This document shows, piece after piece, positions 18,943-28,479 of a DNA stretch of 64,000 nt. This stretch comes from Erwinia sp. E_sp_B01_1 (lineage in GTDB: Bacteria; Pseudomonadota; Gammaproteobacteria; Enterobacterales; Enterobacteriaceae). The stretch is taken from positions 2,418,001 to 2,482,000 of the forward strand of contig NZ_CP142208.1 of assembly GCF_036865545.1 (NCBI RefSeq), read 5' to 3'. Under the pieces are notes generated by a model that was not told the origin of the DNA, did no database searches, and was given only the letters and a program-made list of their open reading frames with translations. Each line of letters begins with the position of its first letter. Within the stretch, counting starts at the first letter, position 1. Position numbers and translations under genes: made by a program.

Positions 18943-19614
18943 TTATCGACGGTGAGCCAGTGATGCCACCAGTCGATCGCCAATAAACTGCGTTCCCTGT
19001 ACCAGTACGATTAACACCGCGACCGTGCCGATCATCACCGGCTGGTTAAAGCGTTGATAGCCATAGCGGATAGCCAGATCGCCTAATCCTCCGCCGCCAA
19101 TCACTCCGGCCATAGAGGAGAAGCCAATCAGCATCACCAGCGTCAGGGTGATGCTTGCCAGTAAAGCAGGTAAAGCTTCAGGGAGTAACGCCTTGCTGAT
19201 CACCTGCCAGTCAGACCCGCCCATCGACAGAATGGCCTCAATGCGCCCTTTATCCACTTCATCCAGCGCGTTTTCCACCAGGCGGGCAAAGAACGGGATC
19301 GCCCCGATAGTGATTGGCACTATGGCAGCAGTACTGCCAAGCGTGGTGCCAATAATCAGCCGGGTGAAGGGGATCAGGGCGATGAGTAATACCACGAAAG
19401 GTAACGATCGCCCGATGTTCACCACCGTAGCCAGTAAAGTGTTTACCTGAGGTAGGGGTTTCAGGCCTTTACGGCGGCTGATAAATAGCATCACGCCCAG
19501 CGGCAGACCGACCAGTACGGTAAAGAATCCGGCCAGGCCCACCATATATAAGGTTTCAAGGGTGCCATTGCCGAGCAGAGCCAGATACGTATTCCAGTCC
19601 AGGTTACCGCGCAT
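18943..19614 (-). CDS. MetI-like ABC transporter permease
   Basis: 223 residues with five to six membrane segments and the ABC permease coupling loop ([25 protein letters not shown]). It also has the MetI-family C-terminal block ([16 protein letters not shown]). It overlaps the upstream ATPase gene by 11 bp and is the last gene of a four-gene operon (dioxygenase, binding protein, ATPase, permease). By family the transporter handles methionine or a related sulfur or amino-acid compound. Because this looks like a second, divergent set rather than the housekeeping metNIQ, I leave the symbol blank. Confidence 0.87.
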   Translation of the reverse strand: MRGNLDWNTYLALLGNGTLETLYMVGLAGFFTVLVGLPLGVMLFISRRKGLKPLPQVNTLLATVVNIGRSLPFVVLLIALIPFTRLIIGTTLGSTAAIVPITIGAIPFFARLVENALDEVDKGRIEAILSMGGSDWQVISKALLPEALPALLASITLTLVMLIGFSSMAGVIGGGGLGDLAIRYGYQRFNQPVMIGTVAVLIVLVQGTQFIGDRLVASLAHRR

Positions 19615-20413
19615 AACTGAATTCCTTCTGGTTGACCTGTTGCATCACATCCAGTCCATGACGGCGCAAAAAGGCGCGTTCTTCTTCCTGATCGTGCAGT
19701 AAAGCCCCGCGCAACTGCGAATGCGGATTGAGAAGCAGCTCCTGCAACGATCCTTCTTCCGTCACCCGGCCCTTCTCAATCAGGGCTGCCCGATCGCAAA
19801 TGGCTTTCACCACCTCAATCTGATGGGTAATCATCACAATGGTCAGTCCCAGTTGCTGATTAATCTCTTTCAGCAACGCCAGTACCGAACGGGTGGTTTC
19901 GCCATCCAGCGCACTGGTGGCCTCGTCACATAACAGATAATCAGGCCTTACGGCGAGCGCGCGGGCAATCCCTACCCGCTGCTTTTGCCCACCGGAAAGC
20001 TGAGAGGGAAAAGCCGATGCCTTGTCGCTCAGCCCTACCAGCGACAGCAGCTCCGTCACGCGGGCTTCACGCTGCTCACGCTGTATCCCGGCAATCTCCA
20101 GCGGCACCGCCACGTTGTCCGCCACGCTGCGGCTGTGCAGCAGATTAAAGTGCTGAAAAATCATGCCGCAACGCTGGCGATGACGGCGCAGCAAAGCGCT
20201 GGAGAACCGGGTAATGTCTTCTCCATCGACCAGAATCCGCCCGGACGTGGGCTGCTCAAGCAGATTCAGACAGCGTATAAGCGTGCTTTTACCCGCTCCA
20301 CTGCGCCCGAGGATCCCGTATATCGCCCGGTCTGGCACGGTAAGAGAAACCTGCTCCAGTGCCGGAGGCTGACCCAGGGTGTAATATTTGCTGACGTCGT
20401 CAATCACGATCAT
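19604..20413 (-). CDS. MetN-like ABC transporter ATPase lacking the regulatory NIL domain
   Basis: 269 residues with Walker [11 protein letters not shown]-loop ([15 protein letters not shown]), signature LSGGQKQRV, Walker [12 protein letters not shown] and the switch His in MITHQIEV. E. coli MetN is about 343 residues with a C-terminal NIL/ACT-like domain that binds methionine and inhibits transport. Here the protein ends shortly after the ATPase core, so that feedback domain is absent. It starts 2 bp after the binding-protein gene and overlaps the permease gene. The cytosolic ATPase subunit assignment is secure; the substrate is not. Confidence 0.9.
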   Translation of the reverse strand: MIVIDDVSKYYTLGQPPALEQVSLTVPDRAIYGILGRSGAGKSTLIRCLNLLEQPTSGRILVDGEDITRFSSALLRRHRQRCGMIFQHFNLLHSRSVADNVAVPLEIAGIQREQREARVTELLSLVGLSDKASAFPSQLSGGQKQRVGIARALAVRPDYLLCDEATSALDGETTRSVLALLKEINQQLGLTIVMITHQIEVVKAICDRAALIEKGRVTEEGSLQELLLNPHSQLRGALLHDQEEERAFLRRHGLDVMQQVNQKEFSYAR

Positions 20414-20415
20414 GG

Positions 20416-21216
20416 CTATTGCCCCGCTACAGGGATCACCGACCCGTTGTAATTTTTGCGAATAAAGTCGGCCACCTGCGGGGATTCCAGGTCAGCTGCC
20501 AGCTTTTTGATCTGCGGATCGTTTTGCAGGGCCGGCGTGGTCACCAGCAGATTGGCGTAAGGATTATGGCTAGCGCTTTCAAGGCCTAACGCATCCTTTG
20601 CCGGGACCAGACCCGCCTCCAGCGCATAGTTACCGTTGATTACCGCTAAATCGACATCATCCAGCGACCTGGGGATCTGCGGTGACTCCACTTCGAGGAT
20701 TTTAAGATGTTTGGGGTTCTCTGCAATGCCCTGCGGCGTGGCCTGATTTTTGGCCGGATCGGTAAAACCCTCTTTAAGTTTGATCAGGCCGTTTGCCTGT
20801 AACAGATAGAGCGCGCGACTGAGATTCGTCACGTTGTTTGGCACCGCCACGGTGGCTTTATCCTTAACATCTTTTAAATTTTTGACCTTGTGGGAGTAGA
20901 TCCCCAGCGGTTCGATATGCACCGTTGCCACCACTGCAAATTTTTGACCCAGCGCCTTTTCCTGATCGTGCAGATAAGGCGCATGCTGGAAATAGTTGGC
21001 CTGCACATCACCGTTGGCCAGCAGTTCGTTGGCATTGATGCCACTGGTGAGTTCGATCACCTTCAGGTCCAGGGAAGGATCGATTTTTTTCACATAATTC
21101 AGGATTTCGGCATGAGGCACCGGATCGGCCGCCACACGCAGTTCAGCCGCCTGAACGTTTAAAGCCAATGCCACAGACAGAGCAATCCCTGCCACAGAAA
21201 AAGAGGCATAACGCAT
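20416..21216 (-). CDS. MetQ/NlpA-like substrate-binding protein
   Basis: 266 residues of the NlpA/MetQ family: [41 protein letters not shown], and a C-terminus of the family type. The signal sequence ([16 protein letters not shown]) is followed by AELRV with no lipobox cysteine, so it should be a soluble periplasmic protein, unlike the usual MetQ lipoprotein. It sits between the dioxygenase and the ATPase genes in one operon. The ligand is probably methionine-like or a sulfur-containing organic compound (inference). Confidence 0.87.
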   Translation of the reverse strand: MRYASFSVAGIALSVALALNVQAAELRVAADPVPHAEILNYVKKIDPSLDLKVIELTSGINANELLANGDVQANYFQHAPYLHDQEKALGQKFAVVATVHIEPLGIYSHKVKNLKDVKDKATVAVPNNVTNLSRALYLLQANGLIKLKEGFTDPAKNQATPQGIAENPKHLKILEVESPQIPRSLDDVDLAVINGNYALEAGLVPAKDALGLESASHNPYANLLVTTPALQNDPQIKKLAADLESPQVADFIRKNYNGSVIPVAGQ

Positions 21217-21232
21217 AGATAAAATCCTTGTT

Positions 21233-22261
21233 TTAGTAAGTCGTTTCGGGTGTTGTCAGCAGATCGCTGTACCAGCGAGCCGCCACATCAGGATGGGAGC
21301 GCAGACGCCCCTTGAGGTAATTCCAGCCCACATCCCGTAACAATGGATTGTGGGGATCGCTGGCCGGGCCGGTTGCCAGGCGGGCAATCTCTTCGCGGAG
21401 CTGGTAGACGGGCACTACAGCATCCAGTTGTGCCCCAAGGAAAAACGCGACGGAGAGCCGATCCCGGTCGGCCTGCGGAGAGATAACCCGATGCACGGTG
21501 GCGCGCAGATAGCCATTGGTTGCCAGCTCCAGCAGTTCGCCGATGTTGACCACAAACGCGCCTTCGCGTGGCAGCGCATCAATCCAGTGGTCAGGCTCCA
21601 CTTCCACCTGTAATCCACGCTGCCGATCCTGCAAAAGAAAACTCAGAAAGCCGGAGTCTTTATGGGCACCCACGCCCTGACTTCCCCCTTCTGCGGTCTG
21701 CCCCGGATAGCGAATCAGTTTGACGTGCTCGTTGGGTTTCTCCCCGTACAGGGCATCGAAAGCCGTGACCGGCAACGCAAGAGCTTCAGCAAAGGCACGC
21801 AGCAGGTGCAGTGACATGCTGGTCATCTGAGCCTGCCACTTAAGCAGTACGGTTTGCAGTTCCGGCAACGATGCCGGCCACAGATTGGGGCCCTGCAGTC
21901 GCTTCCAGCCCGCATCGCCCGCTTTGAGAGGCAAAGCCGGGCGCTCTGCACCTATGTCGAACTGTTCCCGCCAGTCTGGCTGGTTGCGGGTAATCTCTGA
22001 GCCAGCGCGGTTATAACCACGGAAATGCGGCGAGTGGAACATCGCCACCTGCTGTTTCTCTTCTTCAGGGAGCGCAAAAAATTGCCGGGAAACTCGCTGA
22101 ACATCGGCAGAAAGTTGTTGATCGACGCCGTGATTAATCAGATAGAAAAATCCAACTTCACGCGCACTCTTGCTCAGCTCGTTGAGAAAAGTCTGCCGCT
22201 GGGTTTTGTCTCCCTGAAGATGGGAAAGATCGAGTACCGGCAAAGTTGTGGGAAGAGTCAT
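21233..22261 (-). CDS. Isopenicillin N synthase-like 2-oxoglutarate/Fe(II) dioxygenase
   Basis: 342 residues with the DIOX_N segment (VLDLSHLQGD, GFFYLINHGV) followed by the double-stranded beta-helix core. The iron triad is visible: His200 and Asp202 in GAHKDSGFLS, and distal His257 in TVHRVIS. The RxS motif for the 2-oxoglutarate carboxylate is RLSVAFF. It is the promoter-proximal gene of an operon with a MetQNI-like transporter, 16 bp ahead of the binding-protein gene. That context suggests oxidative processing of the imported compound. The reaction is unknown; bacterial members of this family hydroxylate or oxidise small molecules. Confidence 0.88.
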   Translation of the reverse strand: MTLPTTLPVLDLSHLQGDKTQRQTFLNELSKSAREVGFFYLINHGVDQQLSADVQRVSRQFFALPEEEKQQVAMFHSPHFRGYNRAGSEITRNQPDWREQFDIGAERPALPLKAGDAGWKRLQGPNLWPASLPELQTVLLKWQAQMTSMSLHLLRAFAEALALPVTAFDALYGEKPNEHVKLIRYPGQTAEGGSQGVGAHKDSGFLSFLLQDRQRGLQVEVEPDHWIDALPREGAFVVNIGELLELATNGYLRATVHRVISPQADRDRLSVAFFLGAQLDAVVPVYQLREEIARLATGPASDPHNPLLRDVGWNYLKGRLRSHPDVAARWYSDLLTTPETTY

Positions 22262-22494
22262 AATGCCCCCGTAGCAGGATTATCAGGTGAAGGCGAGGAA
22301 ACCTGGCCTTTTCTGCTGCCACTATTATGTTTTTTCGTCACAAGGAGAAATATCAAATACAGCTAAGATTTGCCGGGCAAAGACTATGTGGAGGGGTGGG
22401 TTTGTCGGGCTGGAAGGATGGAAATTCAAGCGGTTTTTGGTTGAACAGTGGCTCACAGCGGGCTGGCACGCCCGCTATTGAGCACTACGGAAAT

Positions 22495-22836
22495 TTACTG
22501 GCAGGCGCTGACCTGAACCTGACGACGCCATGCGCCAGGTGACTGACCAAACTGGCGTTTGAAACTGCGGTTAAACGATTGTTGCGAATCAAATCCGAAA
22601 GAGATCGCCACATCCAGAATCGGCTCACCACCCGTTGCCAGGCGCTCAGCGGATTTTTTCAGACGACGGGCGCGAATATATTCACCCAGGGCATGACCCG
22701 TATGCTGTTTAAACATGCGTTGCAGGTGCCATTTCGAATAGCCGGCACGGTCAGCCACCGTATCCAGATCCATCTTCCCTTCAATATGCGTATCAATCCA
22801 CTTTACGAGATCGCTTATGAAATCATCATGACTCAT
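22495..22836 (-). CDS. rarA: RarA-type AraC/XylS transcriptional activator (MarA/SoxS/Rob group)
   Basis: 113 residues, essentially only the two-HTH DNA-binding domain of the MarA group: AGYSKWHLQRMFKQHTGHALGEYIRARRL and FGFDSQQSFNRSFKRQFGQSPGAWRR motifs in pieces. It is divergent from oqxAB, exactly as rarA is in Klebsiella, where RarA activates oqxAB and multidrug resistance. SoxS, MarA and RamA have similar sequences; the genomic position next to oqxA decides the name. Single-domain members are controlled by abundance rather than a ligand. Confidence 0.85.
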   Translation of the reverse strand: MSHDDFISDLVKWIDTHIEGKMDLDTVADRAGYSKWHLQRMFKQHTGHALGEYIRARRLKKSAERLATGGEPILDVAISFGFDSQQSFNRSFKRQFGQSPGAWRRQVQVSACQ

Positions 22837-23200
22837 TGTTCTTCCCCTCAGGCGCTTTTTGTTATTGGTCGGTCTTGACCTCTCCCCCGCAGCAGGGTAA
22901 AAGGTAACTTTAATGAATGCACATATATACGCTAAAGCACCCGCCCCAATAATGCAAGTTTAATTGTTGCATTAAATGCGGTTCGCAGGCATTCTTCTTC
23001 GAAAGTTCACTCTCCTTAGCCAGACCCCTCATTCACAGTTTGTAAAACGTCCTGACAAGAAAGTGCTAAAAGCAACAATAATACTTGCACTTTACGATCG
23101 CGCTTCTTACACTCCCCCTGTTTAGTGTATTTATCTTAAGTACATATTATGCCGTGCACCCTTTTCACGTCGTCAAGCATCTGCAACAGGGACTACCAAT
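22837..23200. promoter_or_regulatory. rarA-oqxA divergent control region
   Basis: This 364-bp A/T-rich gap contains a 25-bp inverted repeat at 22950-22974 (arms TAATGCAA/TTGCATTA, 9-nt spacer) and TTGCACTTTA at 23085-23094. The latter is repeated exactly upstream of oqxR (30060-30069). An AAAGTGC copy on the opposite strand around 23060-23066 makes a loose inverted pair with it. These are candidate binding sites for OqxR and RarA. Promoter elements were not resolved. Confidence 0.5.
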
Positions 23201-24364
23201 ATGATTTCAATCACCTCTTCGCGTCTGCGCACTGTCGCGCTGCCGCTGCTCTCCGCCTTCTGGCTGATGGGCTGTGATTCCAAAGGGGCTGAACAGAGCG
23301 CACCGCCTGCCCCACAGGTCAGTGTGGCCGAAGTGAAGCAACAAACCGTCAGCCAGTGGGATAACTTCAATGGACGCATTGAAGCGGTACAGAGCGTTCA
23401 GCTTCGTCCGCGTGTTACCGGCTACATTGATAAAGTGAACTACACCGAAGGCCAGGAAGTTAAAAAAGGCGACGTGCTGTTCACTATTGATGACCGGACT
23501 TATAAAGCAGAGCTGGAACGCGCAGAGGCTGACCTCGCCAGCGCCCGCACTCAGGCATCGCTGGCGCGCAGCGAATCTGGCCGTACTGAAAAGCTGATTG
23601 GCAGCCAGGCTATCTCCCGCGAGGTCTGGGAACAGCGTCGTTCTGCCGCCACCCAGGCTCAGGCTAACGTGCTCTCCGCTCAGGCAGCGGTTGATATGGC
23701 AAAACTCAACCTCGATTTTACCCGCGTAACCGCACCGATTGATGGCCGGGCCAGCCGGGCGATGATCACCTCCGGAAATCTGGTCACTGCCGGTGACAGC
23801 AGCAGCGTGCTGACCACGCTGGTGTCGCTGAAGACGGTGTATGTCTATTTTGATGTCGATGAAGCCACGTTCCTGCGCTATCAGCAAATCACCCGCCAGG
23901 GTGACAGTGCCGCCAATGCCCGGCACGCGCTGCCGGTAAAAATTGGTCTGGTTGGCGAACAGGGTTATCCGCATAACGGCAAGGTTGATTTCACCGACAA
24001 CCAGCTCACCGCCAGCACCGGCACTATCCGCATGCGCGCCCTGCTTGATAACGATCGGCGTCTTTACACGCCGGGGCTCTTCGCCCGTGTTCAACTTCCT
24101 GGCCGTGCCGACTTCCCTGCTCTGCTGATCAGTGACAAAGCGGTGCTTACCGATCAGGATCGCAAGTATGTCTGGGTTATTGATGCCCAGAACAAAGCCC
24201 AGCGTCGGGATATCAAGCCGGGCCAGCTGGCCGAGGGGTTGCGTATTGTCCAGCAGGGTTTGCAGTCAGGCGATCGGGTGATCGTTGACGGCGTTCAGAA
24301 AGTGTTTATGCCGGGTATGGCAGTCAATGCCAAACCGGTGCCGATGGCACCAGCCTCCCTTTAA
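23201..24364 (+). CDS. oqxA: RND efflux periplasmic adaptor OqxA
   Basis: 387 residues. A lipoprotein signal (LLSAFWLMGC) places it on the periplasmic face of the inner membrane. Membrane-fusion-protein domains follow: barrel-sandwich hybrid (GYIDKVNYTEGQEVKKGDVLFTIDD in two motifs), an alpha-hairpin (about 100-165), and beta-barrel/MP domains ending PGMAVNAK. By recall it is closely similar to Klebsiella OqxA, including WDNFNGRIEAVQSVQLRPRV in two overlapping parts. It is co-transcribed with oqxB 20 bp downstream. The pump exports quinoxalines, fluoroquinolones and chloramphenicol in known systems, using an outer-membrane TolC encoded elsewhere. Confidence 0.93.
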   Translation: MISITSSRLRTVALPLLSAFWLMGCDSKGAEQSAPPAPQVSVAEVKQQTVSQWDNFNGRIEAVQSVQLRPRVTGYIDKVNYTEGQEVKKGDVLFTIDDRTYKAELERAEADLASARTQASLARSESGRTEKLIGSQAISREVWEQRRSAATQAQANVLSAQAAVDMAKLNLDFTRVTAPIDGRASRAMITSGNLVTAGDSSSVLTTLVSLKTVYVYFDVDEATFLRYQQITRQGDSAANARHALPVKIGLVGEQGYPHNGKVDFTDNQLTASTGTIRMRALLDNDRRLYTPGLFARVQLPGRADFPALLISDKAVLTDQDRKYVWVIDAQNKAQRRDIKPGQLAEGLRIVQQGLQSGDRVIVDGVQKVFMPGMAVNAKPVPMAPASL

Positions 24365-24384
24365 TCCGGACTGCGGGAACTGTT

Positions 24385-27300
24385 ATGGATTTTTCCAGGT
24401 TTTTCATCGACCGGCCCATTTTTGCGGCCGTACTGTCGATTCTGATCTTTGTCTCGGGGCTGATTGCCATTCCGCTGCTGCCCATCAGCGAGTACCCGGA
24501 TGTGGTACCGCCAAGCGTGCAGGTGCGTGCTGAATATCCGGGTGCTAACCCAAAAGTGATTGCTGAGACCGTGGCGACGCCGCTGGAAGAAGCGATCAAC
24601 GGCGTCGAGAACATGATGTACATGAAATCGATTGCCGGTTCGGACGGCGTGCTGGTGACCACCGTGACCTTCCGTCCGGGAACCGATCCCGATCAGGCGC
24701 AGGTTCAGGTGCAGAACCGTGTGGCACAGGCTGAAGCTCGCCTGCCTGAGGATGTGCGTCGTCAGGGTGTGACCACTCAGAAGCAGTCGCCAACCATGAC
24801 GCTGGTGGTGCATCTTGACTCCCCATCGGGCCGTTATGACTCGCTCTACCTGCGTAACTACGCGCAGCTCAAGGTCAAAGATGAGCTGGCGCGTCTGCCT
24901 GGCGTGGGTCAGGTGCAGATCTTCGGCGCAGGTGAATATGCCATGCGTATCTGGCTTGATCCGACCAAAGTGGCAGCCCGTGGCATGACCGCTGGCGACG
25001 TGGTAACGGCGATACAGGAACAGAACGTACAGGTTTCTGCCGGTCAGCTTGGCGCAGAGCCGATGCCCAACAAGAGCGATTTCCTGCTGTCGATCAATGC
25101 TCAGGGTCGTTTACAGAGTGAAGAAGAGTTCGGCAATATCATCCTGAAAAATGGCGAAGACGGGCAGATCGTGCGCTTGCGCGATGTCGCACGCATTGAG
25201 ATGGGTTCGGGCAGCTACGCGCTGCGATCTCAGCTCAATAATAAAGATGCGGTTGGGATTGGTATCTTCCAGGCACCTGGCGCTAACGCCATCGATCTCT
25301 CTGATGCCGTGCGGGCCAAAATGGCGGAGCTGGCTACCCGCTTCCCGGATGGCGTGGAGTGGAAAGCGCCTTACGATCCCACTATTTTTGTACGCGACTC
25401 GATCAGCTCCGTGCTGCATACCCTGCTGGAAGCGGTGTTGCTGGTAGTTCTGGTGGTGATCCTGTTCCTGCAAACCTGGCGTGCTTCGATCATCCCGCTG
25501 CTGGCCGTGCCGGTTTCGGTGGTCGGCACCTTCTCGGTGCTCTATCTGCTGGGCTTCTCGCTAAACACCCTGAGCCTGTTCGGGCTGGTGCTGGCGATAG
25601 GTATCGTGGTGGATGATGCCATCGTGGTGGTGGAGAACGTCGAGCGAAATATCGAAGAGGGGCTGGAACCCAGGGCCGCTGCCCATCAGGCGATGCGGGA
25701 AGTTTCAGGGCCGATCATCGCTATCGCACTGGTGCTTTGTGCGGTCTTTGTGCCGATGGCGTTCCTGTCCGGCGTGACCGGGCAGTTCTATAAGCAGTTT
25801 GCGGTGACCATCGCTATCTCTACCGTGATTTCAGCGATTAACTCCCTGACGCTTTCCCCGGCGCTGGCTGCTCTGCTGCTGAAGTCGCACGGGGCGGCGA
25901 AAGATCGCCCTACCCGCATTATTGATGCGCTGTTTGGCTGGCTGTTCCGCCCGTTCAACCGCTTCTTTAACCGTAACTCCCAACGTTATCAGGGTGGCGT
26001 CTCCCGCTTTCTGCGGCGTCGTGGTGCGGTGTTCGGCGTCTATATTCTGCTGCTGGTTGGCGCAGGCATGATGTTTAAGCTGGTTCCCGCTGGCTTTATT
26101 CCCACTCAGGACAAGCTTTACCTGATTGGTGGGGTGAAAATGCCGGAAGGATCCTCTCTTGAGCGTACCGATAAAGTCATCCGTCAGATGAGCGATATCG
26201 CCATGCACACTGAAGGCGTGGCAGATGCGGTGGCCTTCCCTGGTCTGAATGCGTTGCAGTTCACCAACACGCCTAATACCGGCACGGTGTTCTTTGCGCT
26301 GAAACCGCTGAATCAGCGCACACGTTCAGCCGCCGAGATTAACGCTGAGATCAACGCGAAGCTGTCGCAGATTCAGGAAGGTTTTACCTTCTCGATTATG
26401 CCGCCGCCGATCCTGGGTCTGGGCCAGGGCGCGGGCTATTCGTTGTATATTCAGGACCGCGCAGGACTGGGCTATGGCGCACTGCAGGATGCCGCTAATG
26501 CGATGGCTGGCACAATTATGCAGACGCCGGGACTGCACTTCCCGATCTCAACCTATCAGGCTAACGTCCCGCAGCTGGATGCACAGGTGGATCGCGATAA
26601 AGCCAAAGCGCAGGGCGTGGCGTTAACCGATCTGTTTGGCACCCTGCAAACCTATCTGGGCTCCTCTTACGTCAATGACTTTAACCGCTTTGGCCGGACC
26701 TGGAAGGTGTACGCCCAGGCCGATGGCGAGTTCCGCGACAGCATTGAGGATATCGCTAACCTGCGTACCCGCAATGCCAGTGGCGAGATGGTGCCAATCG
26801 GCAGCATGGTGCATATCGCCACCACTTATGGCCCTGACCCGGTTATCCGTTATAACGGCTTCCCGGCGGCGGATTTGATTGGCGATGCCGATCCCAGGGT
26901 GCTCTCTTCCGCCGAGGCGATGCAGGCCGTTCAGGGGATTGCCGATCAGATCCTGCCCAACGGCATGAATATCGAATGGACCGATCTGAGTTATCAGCAG
27001 TCTACCCAGGGCAACGCAGCGGTGATTGTCTTCCCGGTGGCGATACTGCTGGCCTTCCTGGTACTGGCGGCACTCTACGAGAGCTGGACGCTGCCGCTGG
27101 CGGTGATCCTGATTGTGCCGATGACGATGCTTTCCGCGCTGTTTGGCGTCTGGATGACCGGCGGTGACAATAACGTCTTTGTGCAGGTAGGACTGGTGGT
27201 GCTGATGGGCCTGGCCTGTAAGAATGCGATCCTGATTGTGGAGTTTGCGCGGGAGCTTGAAATGCAGGGCCGGACTATTGTGCAGGCCGCTCTGGAAGCC

Positions 27301-27546
27301 TGTCGCCTGCGTCTGCGCCCGATTGTCATGACCTCCATCGCCTTTATCGCCGGGACTATCCCGCTGATGCTGGGCCACGGTGCCGGTGCCGAAGTGCGTA
27401 CCGTAACCGGGATTACGGTTTTCGCCGGGATGCTGGGCGTGACGCTGTTCGGGCTGTTCCTGACGCCGGTATTCTATGTTGCCCTGCGTAAGCTGGTGAA
27501 AAAAGAAGAACCCGTGCCGGAGCAGAAACCTGCCCTGGAGAGTTGA
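24385..27546 (+). CDS. oqxB: RND multidrug efflux permease OqxB
   Basis: 1053 residues, the full length of the HAE1-RND family, with twelve membrane helices in two repeats and large periplasmic loops. It begins MDFSRFFIDRPIFAAVLS. The proton-relay region is present (GIVVDDAIVVVENVERN in TM4 with two Asp, GLACKNAILIVEFAREL in TM10 with the Lys). Long stretches match Klebsiella OqxB as I remember it. Together with OqxA and TolC it forms the tripartite pump. No frameshift or truncation is seen. It is followed by a strong bidirectional terminator. Confidence 0.94.
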   Translation: MDFSRFFIDRPIFAAVLSILIFVSGLIAIPLLPISEYPDVVPPSVQVRAEYPGANPKVIAETVATPLEEAINGVENMMYMKSIAGSDGVLVTTVTFRPGTDPDQAQVQVQNRVAQAEARLPEDVRRQGVTTQKQSPTMTLVVHLDSPSGRYDSLYLRNYAQLKVKDELARLPGVGQVQIFGAGEYAMRIWLDPTKVAARGMTAGDVVTAIQEQNVQVSAGQLGAEPMPNKSDFLLSINAQGRLQSEEEFGNIILKNGEDGQIVRLRDVARIEMGSGSYALRSQLNNKDAVGIGIFQAPGANAIDLSDAVRAKMAELATRFPDGVEWKAPYDPTIFVRDSISSVLHTLLEAVLLVVLVVILFLQTWRASIIPLLAVPVSVVGTFSVLYLLGFSLNTLSLFGLVLAIGIVVDDAIVVVENVERNIEEGLEPRAAAHQAMREVSGPIIAIALVLCAVFVPMAFLSGVTGQFYKQFAVTIAISTVISAINSLTLSPALAALLLKSHGAAKDRPTRIIDALFGWLFRPFNRFFNRNSQRYQGGVSRFLRRRGAVFGVYILLLVGAGMMFKLVPAGFIPTQDKLYLIGGVKMPEGSSLERTDKVIRQMSDIAMHTEGVADAVAFPGLNALQFTNTPNTGTVFFALKPLNQRTRSAAEINAEINAKLSQIQEGFTFSIMPPPILGLGQGAGYSLYIQDRAGLGYGALQDAANAMAGTIMQTPGLHFPISTYQANVPQLDAQVDRDKAKAQGVALTDLFGTLQTYLGSSYVNDFNRFGRTWKVYAQADGEFRDSIEDIANLRTRNASGEMVPIGSMVHIATTYGPDPVIRYNGFPAADLIGDADPRVLSSAEAMQAVQGIADQILPNGMNIEWTDLSYQQSTQGNAAVIVFPVAILLAFLVLAALYESWTLPLAVILIVPMTMLSALFGVWMTGGDNNVFVQVGLVVLMGLACKNAILIVEFARELEMQGRTIVQAALEACRLRLRPIVMTSIAFIAGTIPLMLGHGAGAEVRTVTGITVFAGMLGVTLFGLFLTPVFYVALRKLVKKEEPVPEQKPALES

Positions 27547-27610
27547 GTAAAGGGACAGTGCCGTTCGACCCTTTATGAATCCAGGGGTTGATCGGCTATC
27601 AAAAGAATTA

Positions 27611-27639
27611 AAGCCGGGCATCATCACGATGCCCGGCTT
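27611..27639. terminator. Bidirectional terminator between oqxB and the SDR gene
   Basis: A perfect 12-bp stem AAGCCGGGCATC (27611-27622) with GATGCCCGGCTT (27628-27639), loop ATCAC, followed by TTATTTATTT. It separates convergent oqxB and the SDR gene. A near-copy lies at 29421-29448. Confidence 0.85.
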
Positions 27640-27641
27640 AT

Positions 27642-28379
27642 TTATTTAAATACAGCGACCGCATCCGCACCAGCAGGGATACGCATCGGGCTGGTTGGGT
27701 CATTGACCGCGTGCCATACCGCTTGCGAGACATCCAGTGATTTGGTTATCTCAGTAGCGGGCGCTTTTAGCATGGCAAACACTGACTCAGCAAAATCCTT
27801 GTAAGCCGGTGGGAATTCACCGATTCGTGGCCCGGCATTTTCTGCAAAGCGGGTTTCCGGGGCCTGACCGGGCAACACGATTTTTAAGCGGATATTAAAT
27901 TGCTCAAGTTCCAGCGCCAGAGATTCGGTAAAGGCATTTACAGCAGCTTTACTGGCGGTGTAAATGGGCAGCATCGGCAAAGGTTTCAACGTAACGCTGG
28001 AGGTGACATTGACGATCGTTCCGGCCTGCTTCTCCCTGAACTGCGGCAGAACAGCCTGGATCATCGCCATGGTGCCAAAGGTATTAGTTTCGAAAATCTC
28101 GCGGGCCGTTTCCAGAGAGTAATTCTCAAAAATACCAAAAGCCCCTATTCCGGCATTGTTCACCAGCACGTCAATCGGCCCGGCCGCTTCAACAGCTTTG
28201 CGGATGCTTTCAGCACTTGTCACGTCCAGCGCGAGAATTTTAAGCTTATCAGATCGGGGTAACAGATCTTCATCCGGTGTACGCATGGTGGCTATGACGT
28301 GCCAGTCCCGGTCAAGAAAATAGCGCGCAATATCAAGACCAAATCCGGAAGAACAGCCGGTAATCAGAACAGTTTTCAT
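27642..28379 (-). CDS. SDR-family oxidoreductase
   Basis: 245 residues from ATG 28379 (MKTVLITGCSSGFG). An upstream in-frame start at 28526 would overlap the divergent AraC gene and adds non-homologous sequence. It has the cofactor motif TGCSSGFG, VLVNNAGIGAFG and active-site YTASKAAVNAF. This type (classical SDR with GCSSGFG) is often annotated as ketoreductase-like with no fixed substrate. It is divergent from an AraC activator 100 bp away, its probable regulator. The pair interrupts the usual oqxB-oqxR neighbourhood. Confidence 0.87.
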   Translation of the reverse strand: MKTVLITGCSSGFGLDIARYFLDRDWHVIATMRTPDEDLLPRSDKLKILALDVTSAESIRKAVEAAGPIDVLVNNAGIGAFGIFENYSLETAREIFETNTFGTMAMIQAVLPQFREKQAGTIVNVTSSVTLKPLPMLPIYTASKAAVNAFTESLALELEQFNIRLKIVLPGQAPETRFAENAGPRIGEFPPAYKDFAESVFAMLKAPATEITKSLDVSQAVWHAVNDPTSPMRIPAGADAVAVFK

Positions 28380-28479
28380 AAGGTTTTCCAGGGTGTTGTG
28401 AGCAGAAAAATAACAATAGGCTGAATAATCCGGACTTGCTACCATCAAACGTCCGCCATTCATTAGCAGGAGTCCAGCC

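Noticed and set aside
22287-22481. Small plus-strand frames between the dioxygenase and rarA genes
   Set aside because: Low-complexity products without homology; the region more likely carries the operon promoter.
23201-27546. Reading the RND pair as acrAB
   Set aside because: Sequence matches OqxAB much better, and rarA and oqxR flank it as in the known oqx locus.
26623-27627. A 334-codon open frame on the minus strand across the 3' end of oqxB
   Set aside because: It is an antisense shadow of a high-GC coding region. The oqxB frame has clear homology and the antisense product is His/Gln/Gly-rich with no family resemblance. Other long antisense frames over oqxA, rhaA, srfB and aldA were dismissed for the same reason.
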